A stretch of 64,000 nt of DNA from a bacterium (GTDB lineage: Bacteria; Patescibacteriota; Gracilibacteria; UBA1369; PNNO01). The notes beneath the pieces are model-generated. The model did not search any database, was not told the DNA's origin, and saw nothing but the letters and a program-made list of their open reading frames with translations. This document shows positions 31,533 through 39,721 of the stretch, piece after piece. The stretch lies in contig PNNO01000001.1 in the NCBI GenBank assembly GCA_013824265.1, positions 259,682 through 323,681 of the forward strand. The letters are read 5' to 3'. The first letter of the stretch is position 1. The number at the start of each line of letters is the position of its first letter. The position numbers were made by a program, and so were the translations under genes.

Positions 31533-33937
31533 TATTTGCCCCTTATAACTCCGCCAATCTTTTCCAAATTGTGGAAGATTTTTTTCTGAACCGCAGACAT
31601 TTCTTCGTCGGTCAAAGTTCTATCATCGGCTTGCAAAAGCACTCTAAAGGCAAAAGCTTTTTTGTCTTTTTCAACGTTTTCGCCTTCGTAAATATCAAAA
31701 AGTTTAACTCGTTTTATTAAATTTTTATCGGCCTTTTCAATTTCATTTTCAACTTCTTCCACAGTTTTTTTGCGATCCACAACAACGGAAATATCGATAT
31801 CCAGACCCTGAAATTTTGGCAGTTGAGAATATTTTGTCATCGGCGCATCCATTCCTGCAATCTGCGTAAAGTTAATTTCAAACATTGCGACTTTGGCTTC
31901 AATATCAAAGTTTTTAAGCACCTGAGGATGAACTTCAAATACATTCCCAACTTCTTTACCGCGTAAAATTATTTTCGCGACCCTTGAAGGGTGAGCATAA
32001 GAAAGCCCTTTTTCGTCCTTCAAAAGTTTTGCCTGGCTTCCGGAAAACTGCTCCAGAAAATTCAGAACAATTGATTTTGCGTCATAAAACGGTTCCAATT
32101 TTGCCTTCTTTGGAAGAACCACTGCGCCCGCAATCCACTTTTCCTCCAAAGGGAAAAACTCTCCGATTTCTTTATATGTTCTGCCTATTTCATAAATTCC
32201 AAAGCCGGGGAAATATCGCAAATTATCCGCAACATTTTTAAGCAAATTCGGTACAAGAGAAATTCTTAAATGGGTCTGATCGGATGACAGACAGTTCTCC
32301 AACAAAATGTGATTTTTGTCCTCAATAAGGCATTTTTCAAGCTCGTCGTTTCCGTAAAAAGAGTAATTGTAAATTTCCGACATGCCAAATCCGTAACTTA
32401 AAAGATTTCGTGCGTGATGCTTTCTTGTTCGCTCAATATTATCAATCGGAGTCTTTATTGGAAGGTCCGGAAGAGTGGCTTCAACATTTTCATAGCCATA
32501 CATTCTTACAACCTCCTCAACCAAATCGTCTTCGATATCAACATCTTTTGTGGCCCTAAAAGAAGGCACCAAAACTTCAAGCTTTGTTGCAGATTTTTTG
32601 TGTACCCCAAATTCAAGTGACTCCAAAATTTCCGCACACTGCTTTGCTGTAACGGGTGCACCAATCTTTGAAGCAACCTTTTCCGTATCAAGCGTTATAA
32701 CAAGTTCTTTAAGTTCAATATTACTTTTGTCCGTAATTGGCCCTGCAATTTTTGCCTTCGGACAAAGCTGTAAAATAAGCTCGGCGGTTCTTTTTATCGC
32801 AAGCTCCGTAAGCTGTGGATCAAGACTTTTTTCAAACCTTTGAACAGCCTCCGTTCTAAGTCCCAATCTAACCGAAGTTGTTCTTACCGACTGCGGATTA
32901 AAGTTGGCTGATTCAATAATTATTTCAGTTGTCCCGTCGTTTATTTCCGAATTTTCTCCTCCCATAACACCCGCAATCGCAACCGGTTTTTCATGATCGG
33001 CAATCACAAGCATTTCTGTCCCAAGCTTTCTTTCCTGCCCGTCGAGAGTTGTAATTTTCTCATCTTTTTTCGCACGCCTAACAATAATTCCTTTCTTTAT
33101 AAAACTTTTATCAAACGCATGAAGAGGCTGACCAAGCTCAGCCATAACGTAATTTGTAATATCAACTATGTTTGAAATCGGCCTGTAACCAACGGCGATA
33201 AGCCTATCCTTAAGCCATTGTGGCGACTCCTCAACGGTAATGTTTTTTATAATAAGTCCGCAATAACGTGGACACAAATCGTAATCTTCAACTTCAATTT
33301 CAGGCGACTCACCGCTTACCGGAATCTTCACCATGGCCCCAAGTTTCTTTAGTTTGTTTCCTGTAATGGCAGCTATTTCACGCGCCATTCCGTAATGCCC
33401 CCAAAGATCGGGCCTGTGAGTAATTGATTTATTGTCGATTTCAAAAACAATGTCGTCTTTTGCAAAAACCTTTGCGAGCGGCATACCCTCTTTTACGTCG
33501 AATCCTTTAAGGTCGTAAATTCCATCTTCCTTGCTTTCCAGCCCGATTTCTTCACCTGCACAAAGCATTCCTTCGCTCATAACTCCACGCACTTTTGTTG
33601 GCTTTAACTCAACCCAGTCACCTTCTCCGTGCCATTTAACTTTGGCTCCGGGAAGCGCCACGGGCGCATACATTCCTTCATAAATATTATTTGCTCCGCA
33701 AACAATCTGATGAGTTTTTCCGCCGACACTCGTTTCCGTCACTGTTAATTTGTCCGCATCCGGATGAGGTTTTATCGACTTAATTTTTCCAACAACCATG
33801 TTATTAAAACTCTCCGCAAGATCGGTTAATCCCTCAACTTCCGCAGTACGAACAGTTATAAGTTCGCCAAGTTTCTTGGGATCAATATCATCCTTTAGCG
33901 CCACAAAATCCTTTATCCAATTGAGCGAAATCAACAT
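31532..33937 (-). CDS. pheT: Phenylalanyl-tRNA synthetase beta subunit
   Basis: 801 residues, full length. Domains in order: N-terminal tRNA-binding OB fold (VGKIKSIKPHPDADKLTVTE), B3/B4 editing domain, B5, catalytic-like core (LVEEVVRMYGYENVEATLP, NLLSYGFGMSEIYNYSFYG) and C-terminal FDX-ACB anticodon-binding domain (YSQLPKFQGLDIDISVVVD). With PheS it forms the heterotetramer that charges tRNA-Phe and edits Tyr-tRNA-Phe. It is the last gene of the pheS, thioredoxin-like lipoprotein, pheT series, with a 19-base gap to the lipoprotein gene. Confidence 0.96.
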   Translation of the reverse strand: MLISLNWIKDFVALKDDIDPKKLGELITVRTAEVEGLTDLAESFNNMVVGKIKSIKPHPDADKLTVTETSVGGKTHQIVCGANNIYEGMYAPVALPGAKVKWHGEGDWVELKPTKVRGVMSEGMLCAGEEIGLESKEDGIYDLKGFDVKEGMPLAKVFAKDDIVFEIDNKSITHRPDLWGHYGMAREIAAITGNKLKKLGAMVKIPVSGESPEIEVEDYDLCPRYCGLIIKNITVEESPQWLKDRLIAVGYRPISNIVDITNYVMAELGQPLHAFDKSFIKKGIIVRRAKKDEKITTLDGQERKLGTEMLVIADHEKPVAIAGVMGGENSEINDGTTEIIIESANFNPQSVRTTSVRLGLRTEAVQRFEKSLDPQLTELAIKRTAELILQLCPKAKIAGPITDKSNIELKELVITLDTEKVASKIGAPVTAKQCAEILESLEFGVHKKSATKLEVLVPSFRATKDVDIEDDLVEEVVRMYGYENVEATLPDLPIKTPIDNIERTRKHHARNLLSYGFGMSEIYNYSFYGNDELEKCLIEDKNHILLENCLSSDQTHLRISLVPNLLKNVADNLRYFPGFGIYEIGRTYKEIGEFFPLEEKWIAGAVVLPKKAKLEPFYDAKSIVLNFLEQFSGSQAKLLKDEKGLSYAHPSRVAKIILRGKEVGNVFEVHPQVLKNFDIEAKVAMFEINFTQIAGMDAPMTKYSQLPKFQGLDIDISVVVDRKKTVEEVENEIEKADKNLIKRVKLFDIYEGENVEKDKKAFAFRVLLQADDRTLTDEEMSAVQKKIFHNLEKIGGVIRGK

Positions 33938-33956
33938 TAATATTAACGATTATAAA

Positions 33957-34478
33957 TTAGTATTTGCATCCGTTTAGTGCCGCCAAAGTTGCAAGAGGTG
34001 TGTTGCCTGACTTTGTTGTTCCGTCTCCAAAAATCCATGTAGGAACAGCTTTTACACCCGCGTCTGTGCAAGCCTGAGCCCATCCATCTTCATCCGCACA
34101 TTCCGTGTTATTTAAATATTCAAGCCCATCTCCAAATGCATCCTTTTGATTCTTACAATGACCACACCATGAAGCGGTATAAAGTTTTGCTCCGCTTGCG
34201 GTTAAACACTTTGCAAGTATAACCTCAGCCCCTTCGTCTAACGCAAGGGGAGCTACAACTACAGGTTTTTCAGTTACAGGTGCAACATTTATCGGTTTTG
34301 CAACTGTCTCCGGCATATCCAAATCGGTTGGAATCGGGGTAACGATTGCAGGCTTTTCACTTACAACTTCCTGCACAACCGTGTCCGCTTCTTTTGCTTC
34401 CTGCGCAATCGGCTCAGCCGCCTCACATCCCGCAAAAATAAAAATTCCTAGAATTAAAATCAAGCTCTTAAACTTCAT
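33957..34478 (-). CDS. Thioredoxin-like lipoprotein between pheS and pheT
   Basis: 173 residues. It has a hydrophobic N-terminus with a lipobox (IFAGC), then a Pro/Val/Glu-rich linker (VVSEKPAIVTPIPTDLDMPE), then a thioredoxin-like domain with a redox pair in ASWCGHCKNQKDAFGDGL and the cis-Pro in VKAVPTWIFGDG. It resembles the thioredoxin domain often joined to VKOR, and two further cysteines lie between (NNTECADEDGWAQACTD). It would act outside the membrane in disulfide formation, for which this window has many Cys-rich clients. It starts two bases after pheS, an odd place for such a gene. Confidence 0.8.
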   Translation of the reverse strand: MKFKSLILILGIFIFAGCEAAEPIAQEAKEADTVVQEVVSEKPAIVTPIPTDLDMPETVAKPINVAPVTEKPVVVAPLALDEGAEVILAKCLTASGAKLYTASWCGHCKNQKDAFGDGLEYLNNTECADEDGWAQACTDAGVKAVPTWIFGDGTTKSGNTPLATLAALNGCKY

Positions 34479-34479
34479 A

Positions 34480-35520
34480 CTAAAATTGGTTAATAAATCT
34501 TAAATCTCCTCCTAAAATAAGACGTATATCGTCAATACCGTGACGCATCATAACAAGGCGTGTAAGCCCAAATCCAAATGCCCAGCCCTGCCATTTTTTC
34601 GGATCAATTCCACCGGCTTTTAAAACGTTTTCGTGGATCATTCCGGCTCCCATAAACTCAACCCATCCCGTGTGTTTACAAACTCTGCATCCTTTTCCTC
34701 CGCAGAGCAAACACGAGAAATCAACTTCCAATCCCGGCTCCACAAAAGGAAAATATCCCGGACGAATTCTAACCGTAACTTCCTTTCCAAAAAGTTTACT
34801 TAAAAACTGAGCAAGAACCCCTTTTAAATGTGAAATCGAAATATCTTTATCAATCATAAATCCTTCAACCTGATAAAAAGTTGTGTCATGAGAAACATCC
34901 GTAGCCTCATATCTAAATGTTCTACCCGGCACAATTACACGCAGAGGCGCACCATATTTTTCCATTGTCCTTAACTGCACCGGCGACGTTTGTGTTCGCA
35001 AAACCATGCGTCCGTGCTTCTTATCTTTTTTATCTTTTATGAAAAAAGTGTCCTGCATATCCCGTGCAGGATGCCACGCCGGAATATTCAAACCTTCAAA
35101 ATTATAATATTCACTTTCAACTTCCGGCCCATCCATAATCATAAACCCCATAGAGCTGAAGATTTTTTCAACTTCATTTTGCACCTGAGACAAGGGATGA
35201 ATGTGCCCGGGCTTAACGTCCGGCCCCGGAACAGTTATATCAAAAGTATCGTCCTTTAATTTGTTGTTTAATTCGGCCGTTTCCAAAGCATGCGCTTTTG
35301 CCTTAAACTCGGCCTCAAGTTCGTTTTTCACTTCATTACTCAGCTTGCCAATCACCGGTTTTTCCGCATCTGACAAATCTTTAACGCCTCTTAAGATATT
35401 CGTTAGTTCACCTTTTCTGCCGATATATTTTACTTCAATTTCCTGAAGATTACTCAGCCTGTCAGCCTTACTTATGGCCTCAAGGCAAGCCTTTTTAAGC
35501 GCGAGAAGTTGTTCTTTCAT
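34480..35520 (-). CDS. pheS: Phenylalanyl-tRNA synthetase alpha subunit
   Basis: 346 residues. Coiled-coil N-terminus, then class II catalytic core with motif 2 (ATDVSHDTTFYQVEGFMIDK), AGYFPF-like RPGYFPFVEPGLEVD, and motif 3 GFGLTRLVMMRHGIDDIRL. A Cys-rich insert (CLLCGGKGCRVCKHTGW) looks like a zinc knuckle, seen in some PheS. It forms the catalytic subunit with PheT. The start ATG overlaps the stop of the upstream 53-codon ORF (ATGA), showing possible translational coupling. Confidence 0.96.
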   Translation of the reverse strand: MKEQLLALKKACLEAISKADRLSNLQEIEVKYIGRKGELTNILRGVKDLSDAEKPVIGKLSNEVKNELEAEFKAKAHALETAELNNKLKDDTFDITVPGPDVKPGHIHPLSQVQNEVEKIFSSMGFMIMDGPEVESEYYNFEGLNIPAWHPARDMQDTFFIKDKKDKKHGRMVLRTQTSPVQLRTMEKYGAPLRVIVPGRTFRYEATDVSHDTTFYQVEGFMIDKDISISHLKGVLAQFLSKLFGKEVTVRIRPGYFPFVEPGLEVDFSCLLCGGKGCRVCKHTGWVEFMGAGMIHENVLKAGGIDPKKWQGWAFGFGLTRLVMMRHGIDDIRLILGGDLRFINQF

Positions 35521-35678
35521 GAAGATGCTTTTAGTACGCCTCCGAGTTTACGTGTTTTTACGGCGCGTTGCAATATTTTACGCTCTACGCGCACCGGTTG
35601 ACTAACCCTGATTTTGCATTCTGAGGTTCCATAATTTCGACAGCCTGTTTTGCTCTTTAGGCAGCGATAAGTTGGCAT
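35517..35678 (-). CDS. Candidate small basic protein (53 residues) upstream of pheS
   Basis: An open frame of 53 codons starting MPTYRCLKSKTGCRNYGTSE and ending VLKASS with TGA overlapping the pheS ATG. It has 15 Lys/Arg and only three acidic residues, with cysteines at positions 6, 13 and 21. Its composition suggests RNA or ribosome binding. It lies in the transcribed leader, downstream of the divergent promoter at 35.75 kb. A Phe leader peptide is excluded because there are no Phe codons. I do not recognise the family; the overlap with pheS is the main support. Confidence 0.5.
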   Translation of the reverse strand: MPTYRCLKSKTGCRNYGTSECKIRVSQPVRVERKILQRAVKTRKLGGVLKASS

Positions 35679-35690
35679 TTTCGCTATCAC

Positions 35691-35704
35691 CCGTCCCGGG
35701 ACGG
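35691..35704. repeat. Perfect GC palindrome upstream of the 53-codon ORF
   Basis: CCGTCCCGGGACGG is a 14-bp perfect palindrome. It shares its centre GTCCCGGGAC with the 16-bp palindrome at 13906-13921. It lies between the divergent promoter and the 53-codon frame. Confidence 0.6.
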
Positions 35705-35734
35705 AATTCGTTTAGAAAATATTTAACGCCCTAT

Positions 35735-35790
35735 CTTTTCTCGCAAATTTATTGTACAATACTATTGTCGAATTAAGACAATCAAAACAA
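35735..35790. promoter_or_regulatory. Divergent overlapping promoters of the pheS operon and the 130-residue protein gene
   Basis: The palindrome ATTGTACAAT (35751-35760) contains a TACAAT -10 on each strand, so divergent transcripts may share this site. A TTGTC/GACAA inverted repeat follows at 35765-35782. Exact -35 boxes are weak. Confidence 0.5.
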
Positions 35791-35804
35791 ATAACCAAAA
35801 AAAC

Positions 35805-36197
35805 ATGAATGACAGAAGAAAGAGTGCCCCAAGAGAACAGGAATATTTTCAAGCCGGGTTAGAATACAAACAAACCGAGCCTCTTGATTTGGCAAAAGAA
35901 AATCAGCAGAAAAATGCCGAAGAGAAAATGCACGAGCTCAAAAAAGATATAGACGCAAAAGATAACCAGGAAAAAATAAACGCGCTATTAGCAGAATGCA
36001 AAGAAGGAGAATGCCAAACCGAAGAAGTGCTTAAAAATAATGGGTACATCCCTTACGAAATGGGAAAATTTGAAAACCCAAAAGATGTTCATCCGGGACA
36101 CATAGGTTATTTATTCGCAAACAAAGTTCTTTCAGAAGGAAGACCTTTGCTCGTTGGAAAGATTGGAAACGGCTATGCGTTCTACCACAAAGGCTAA
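35805..36197 (+). CDS. Hypothetical protein, 130 residues
   Basis: Unrecognised soluble protein. The N-terminal 70 residues are helical and highly charged (KNAEEKMHELKKDIDAKDNQ), probably coiled coil. The C-terminal 60 residues look globular (NNGYIPYEMGKFENPKDVHP, GKIGNGYAFYHKG). There are two cysteines in AECKEGECQTEE. No signal peptide. It has its own promoter, shared divergently with the pheS operon, and ends at a bidirectional terminator shared with hup. Confidence 0.55.
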   Translation: MNDRRKSAPREQEYFQAGLEYKQTEPLDLAKENQQKNAEEKMHELKKDIDAKDNQEKINALLAECKEGECQTEEVLKNNGYIPYEMGKFENPKDVHPGHIGYLFANKVLSEGRPLLVGKIGNGYAFYHKG

Positions 36198-36226
36198 ATT
36201 ACCTGGCATAAACTACCTGGGAACAT

Positions 36227-36264
36227 AAAAAAACCCCGCGTTTTACGGCGGGGTCTTCATTTTT
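36227..36264. terminator. Bidirectional intrinsic terminator
   Basis: ACCCCGC (36233-36239) pairs with GCGGGGT (36248-36254). An A-run lies on the left side and TCTTCATTTTT on the right, so it can terminate both the 130-residue gene (+) and hup (-). Confidence 0.8.
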
Positions 36265-36283
36265 CTATCTAGCAACCAATCGC

Positions 36284-36559
36284 TTATCGAACAGCGTCTT
36301 TAAGAGATTTTCCAGCCTTGAACGCAGGCAATTTCATTGCAGGGATCTTGATCTTCTGGCTTGGGTTTCTTGGGTTAACACCAGTTCGTGCAGCACGTTT
36401 TGAAACACGGAATGTTCCAAATCCTGTGATTGTCACGTTCTGACCCTTCTTAAGGCTAGCTGTTACAGCATCTAGAACTGCGTCTAGAACTTCTGCTGCT
36501 GCCTTTTTTGTTACACCTGCCTTAGTAGCAGCTGTATTCACTAGGTCTTGCTTTGTCAT
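36284..36559 (-). CDS. hup: HU-family DNA-binding protein
   Basis: 91 residues with the complete HU/IHF profile: MTKQDLVNTAATKAGVTKKA start, VTASLKKGQNVTITGFGTF, and the DNA-clasping arm RTGVNPRNPSQKIKIPAMKL with the intercalating Pro. It bends and compacts DNA, supporting replication, recombination and global regulation. Monocistronic with a good promoter, and terminated by the shared bidirectional hairpin. It is convergent with the 130-residue protein gene and divergent from topA across 320 bases. Confidence 0.95.
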   Translation of the reverse strand: MTKQDLVNTAATKAGVTKKAAAEVLDAVLDAVTASLKKGQNVTITGFGTFRVSKRAARTGVNPRNPSQKIKIPAMKLPAFKAGKSLKDAVR

Positions 36560-36630
36560 AACAAAGAGAGGTTAAGAATATATAGTGAAATGAATTAATA
36601 AAAATCGTTTGTAAGCCCTAAATCGCCTGA

Positions 36631-36658
36631 ATTATATCTATTGCCGTTTTAATTGCAA
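36631..36658 (-). promoter_or_regulatory. Promoter of hup
   Basis: On the minus strand, TTGCAA (36653-36658) and TATAAT (36631-36636) are separated by 16 bases, giving a leader of about 65 bases. The rest of the 36560-36840 spacer is AT-rich with no gene. Confidence 0.65.
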
Positions 36659-36820
36659 GTATTTTTTCAAAATAAATGCCCTTTTAAAAGCGCCCTTTCC
36701 GCATTTTCAATCTTACCTTGGCTTAAACAAGCCGTTTCACTATCTGTTGCGCTTTTTTCGGTTTTATTTCGTATTATCGCCTGTTTTTCCATTGATTTAA
36801 GCGGATTTTAAAAAAATTTT

Positions 36821-36849
36821 TTGACTCACGTTGTAAAGCAGTGTTAACT
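36821..36849 (+). promoter_or_regulatory. Promoter of topA
   Basis: TTGACT (36821-36826) and TTAACT (36844-36849) with a 17-base spacer; the ATG chosen for topA follows 33 bases later. Confidence 0.55.
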
Positions 36850-36882
36850 AAAAGGAAGTACGCAATCATTCACTTATATTAT

Positions 36883-39231
36883 ATGGCAGACAATTTGGTA
36901 ATAGTTGAGTCTCCCGCAAAAGCAAAGACTATCTCTCAATATCTCGGAAAAGATTATTACGTTACCGCCTCCATGGGACACGTTCGTGATCTTCCGAAAT
37001 CAAAAATGGGAATTGATACCGAACACGATTTTGAACCTTCTTATATGGTTCCGGTTGATAAAAAAAAGGTGATCAGTGGACTTAAAAGTAAGATAAAAGC
37101 GGGCACTAAAATCTGGGTAGCAACTGATGAGGACCGCGAAGGAGAAGCCATCGGTTGGCATTTATTACAGGCCTTAAAAGTGGATTCAAAAAAACATGAT
37201 GTTAAGAGAATTGTTTTTCATGAAATTACAAAAAGCGCGATTCTTGATTCCATAAAAAATCCGCGCGAATTAAATATGAACCTTGTTGACGCGCAGCAAG
37301 CCCGCAGAGTTTTGGACAGACTTGTTGGATATGAACTTTCTCCTTTGCTATGGAAAAAAATCAGATATGGACTTTCCGCAGGTAGGGTGCAGAGCGTCGC
37401 CGTGCGCCTTATAGTGGATCGTGAAAGGGAAATTAGGGCGTTTAAATCGGATGAATACTGGAAGATTACGGGCACGTTTACAGGCGACGCGAAGACGAAA
37501 TTCGAAGCGATGCTATCTCATATAAATGACAAAAAAGCTGAAGTCGGAGATAAAAAATCGTCAGATAAAATATTAAAAGATCTTGATGGAGCAAGTTATA
37601 AAATCGAAAGCGTCACGGAAAAACTCATCAACAGAAATCCGGCTCCTCCATTTATCACTTCAACTCTTCAGCAGGAAGCGTCCAGGAAACTTGGCTTCTC
37701 CGTGAAGAAAACCATGGTTGTGGCACAGCAACTTTATGAAGGAGTTGAAACCGACAAAGAACATAGTGGTCTTATCACATACATGAGAACCGACTCTTTT
37801 AATCTTTCCGCTCAAGCCATAAAACAAGCGGCAGAGGTAATAACAAAGACCTATGGAAAAGAATATATCGCCGACAAACCGCGTGTTTATAAAAAGGCTA
37901 AAGGAGCACAGGAAGCTCATGAAGCAATCCGTCCTACAGATCTTGAACGCACTCCGGAAATGGTTAAAAAATTCTTGAGCCGCGACCAGTTCAGACTATA
38001 TGAACTTATCTGGCAAAGAATGATCGCCTGCCAAATGGCAACCGCGAAACTTAAAGCTTTGGATGTACTTATCGAAGCTGCAAAAGGAGGAAGTAAGCTA
38101 CCTTATACATTTAAGGCTACAGGGCAAACAGTAGCTTTCCCTGGCTTTATGAAGGTATATATTGAAGATGAAGACGACGCGCCGGAAACCGAAAGTTTAA
38201 CCGGAGGAAAACATGAAAAAATTCTTCCACCACTAAAAGAAAATGAAAAACTTAAGTGCGACAAAATTGATCCGACTCAGCACTTTACACAACCGCCGGC
38301 AAGATACACCGAGGCGTCGTTGGTAAAAAAACTTGAGGCGGAAGGGATTGGACGACCGAGCACTTATGCCCCTACAATAACCACGATTCAAGTTCGCGGA
38401 TATATTGAAAAAGAAGGAAAAGCTTTAAAGCCAACTGATACCGGCGAGGTCGTAACCGACTTTTTGGTAGAACATTTTAAGGACATTATCGACTATAAAT
38501 TCACGGCCGAAATGGAAGAAGATTTGGATCTTATCGCTAACGGAGATAAAAAGTGGGTACCGATAATAAAGAGCTTTTATACGCCATTTCACAAGGTAAT
38601 TCTGGACAAGGAAAAAAGTGTAAATAAGGCCGACGTTGTGAATGCGGAATCTGACGAAATATGTGAAAAATGTGGAAGTAAAATGGTCATTAAACTTGGA
38701 AGATACGGAAAATTTCTTTCATGCTCGAATTATCCGACTTGTAAAAACGCCAAACCGATTGCCAAAGAAGGAGGAGATGCAGCTGTGGAAGCACCAAAAA
38801 TTGACGAAGAATTAAAGAGAAAATTAAAGGATAAAAAATGTGATAAGTGTGGCGCACCAATGGAAGTAAAAGTTGGAAGATACGGAAATTTCCTTGGATG
38901 TACAAACTATCCGGACTGTAAAAATATTCAGCCGATTATAACTTTTACAGGAGTAAAATGTCCTAAGTGCAAGGATGGGCAACTTGTTGAAAGACATGCC
39001 CGCCGCACAGGAAAGGTGTTTTACGGATGCAATAAATTCCCAAAATGCAAATTCGCAACTTGGGATAAGCCGACAAATGAAAAGTGCGGAAAGTGCGGCG
39101 GCCTAATGGTTGAGAAAAAAGACGGCCTTGCCTGCGTGGAATGCACAAAAAAACCTGCTGCCGGCACAGCAAAAGCCGGCGCGGCGAAATCCACGGCAGT
39201 GAAAGCGAAAGCCACAAAGAAAAAATCTTAA
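36883..39231 (+). CDS. topA: DNA topoisomerase I
   Basis: 782 residues from the ATG at 36883. The first 14 codons of the longer frame overlap the promoter and are rejected. Type IA enzyme that relaxes negative supercoils. Toprim domain: NLVIVESPAKAKTISQYLG start and ATDEDREGEAIGWHL (acidic metal site). The active-site Tyr is in GLITYMRTDSFNLS. Four C-terminal zinc-ribbon units follow (CEKCGSKMVIKLGRYGKFLS, CDKCGAPMEVKVGRYGNFLG, CPKCKDGQLVERHARRTGKV, CGKCGGLMVEKKDG), then a Lys/Ala-rich tail. Confidence 0.96.
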   Translation: MADNLVIVESPAKAKTISQYLGKDYYVTASMGHVRDLPKSKMGIDTEHDFEPSYMVPVDKKKVISGLKSKIKAGTKIWVATDEDREGEAIGWHLLQALKVDSKKHDVKRIVFHEITKSAILDSIKNPRELNMNLVDAQQARRVLDRLVGYELSPLLWKKIRYGLSAGRVQSVAVRLIVDREREIRAFKSDEYWKITGTFTGDAKTKFEAMLSHINDKKAEVGDKKSSDKILKDLDGASYKIESVTEKLINRNPAPPFITSTLQQEASRKLGFSVKKTMVVAQQLYEGVETDKEHSGLITYMRTDSFNLSAQAIKQAAEVITKTYGKEYIADKPRVYKKAKGAQEAHEAIRPTDLERTPEMVKKFLSRDQFRLYELIWQRMIACQMATAKLKALDVLIEAAKGGSKLPYTFKATGQTVAFPGFMKVYIEDEDDAPETESLTGGKHEKILPPLKENEKLKCDKIDPTQHFTQPPARYTEASLVKKLEAEGIGRPSTYAPTITTIQVRGYIEKEGKALKPTDTGEVVTDFLVEHFKDIIDYKFTAEMEEDLDLIANGDKKWVPIIKSFYTPFHKVILDKEKSVNKADVVNAESDEICEKCGSKMVIKLGRYGKFLSCSNYPTCKNAKPIAKEGGDAAVEAPKIDEELKRKLKDKKCDKCGAPMEVKVGRYGNFLGCTNYPDCKNIQPIITFTGVKCPKCKDGQLVERHARRTGKVFYGCNKFPKCKFATWDKPTNEKCGKCGGLMVEKKDGLACVECTKKPAAGTAKAGAAKSTAVKAKATKKKS

Positions 39232-39233
39232 AG

Positions 39234-39503
39234 TTAAAGGTCGTAAAGGTCTTTAAGTTTTGGCCAAGGAAGAGGAGCGCAGCCCTCTCTGCCTTTCTCA
39301 AACCTCTTTTTGCTAAGCCATTTGCTAAAAAGGTCTGTTATATCATCGTCGCCCACATAAAATCCAACTCCCTTTTGTGTCACAAAAGATTTCAAAAAAA
39401 TCTTTATAAGAGGCGTAAGTCCAATGCCAAATTTGTCTTTGCATTTGTATTTTGCGGCCTTGTAAAGCTCTTCATCAATACGAATCGTCATTTTCTTCTC
39501 CAT
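39234..39503 (-). CDS. Orphan RelB-like antitoxin
   Basis: 89 residues from the ATG at 39501-39503. The 172-codon longer frame reads through promoter-like DNA and is rejected. The N-terminus is a ribbon-helix-helix type (MEKKMTIRIDEELYKAAKYK), followed by GIGLTPLIKIFLKSFVTQKG. No toxin gene adjoins it; the next gene is topA, convergent. It may repress the divergent surface-protein gene from the shared 39.5-39.7 kb spacer, or be a remnant. Its upstream region carries a 37-bp element also found at 52.67 kb. Confidence 0.65.
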   Translation of the reverse strand: MEKKMTIRIDEELYKAAKYKCKDKFGIGLTPLIKIFLKSFVTQKGVGFYVGDDDITDLFSKWLSKKRFEKGREGCAPLPWPKLKDLYDL

Positions 39504-39545
39504 GGGAAAAATATTAGAGGATAGCATTAAAGTAACCTTGAGGTA

Positions 39546-39582
39546 ACGTATCAAAATGTATAGCAAAAAGACAGCGTTTTTG
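39546..39582. repeat. 37-bp duplicated upstream element, copy A
   Basis: Identical over 37 bases to 52670-52706 (starts ACGTATCAAAATGTATAGCA, ends GACAGCGTTTTTG). Both copies lie between a minus-strand antitoxin gene and a plus-strand gene for a large secreted protein. CAAAAA and TTTTTG form inverted arms. It may be a minus-strand promoter or an operator. Confidence 0.8.
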
Positions 39583-39683
39583 ATAGGAATGTTCTGTACC
39601 CCTCCCCAACACACCTCGGGACTCAAGTCCGGCCACGTCGACTGCCGCGCCCTGTCGCCGTCCGAATTGAAATCGCCCCAGTT

Positions 39684-39695
39684 TTGTGGTAAAAT
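39684..39695 (+). promoter_or_regulatory. Extended -10 promoter of the 870-residue protein gene
   Basis: TGGTAAAAT contains a TGn extension and the -10 TAAAAT at 39690-39695, about 26 bases before the ATG. It has the same layout as the promoter of the 2760-residue protein gene (CCCCA...TGGTATAAT). Confidence 0.55.
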
Positions 39696-39721
39696 AGAGA
39701 GAAAATAAAAACAAAATCCCC

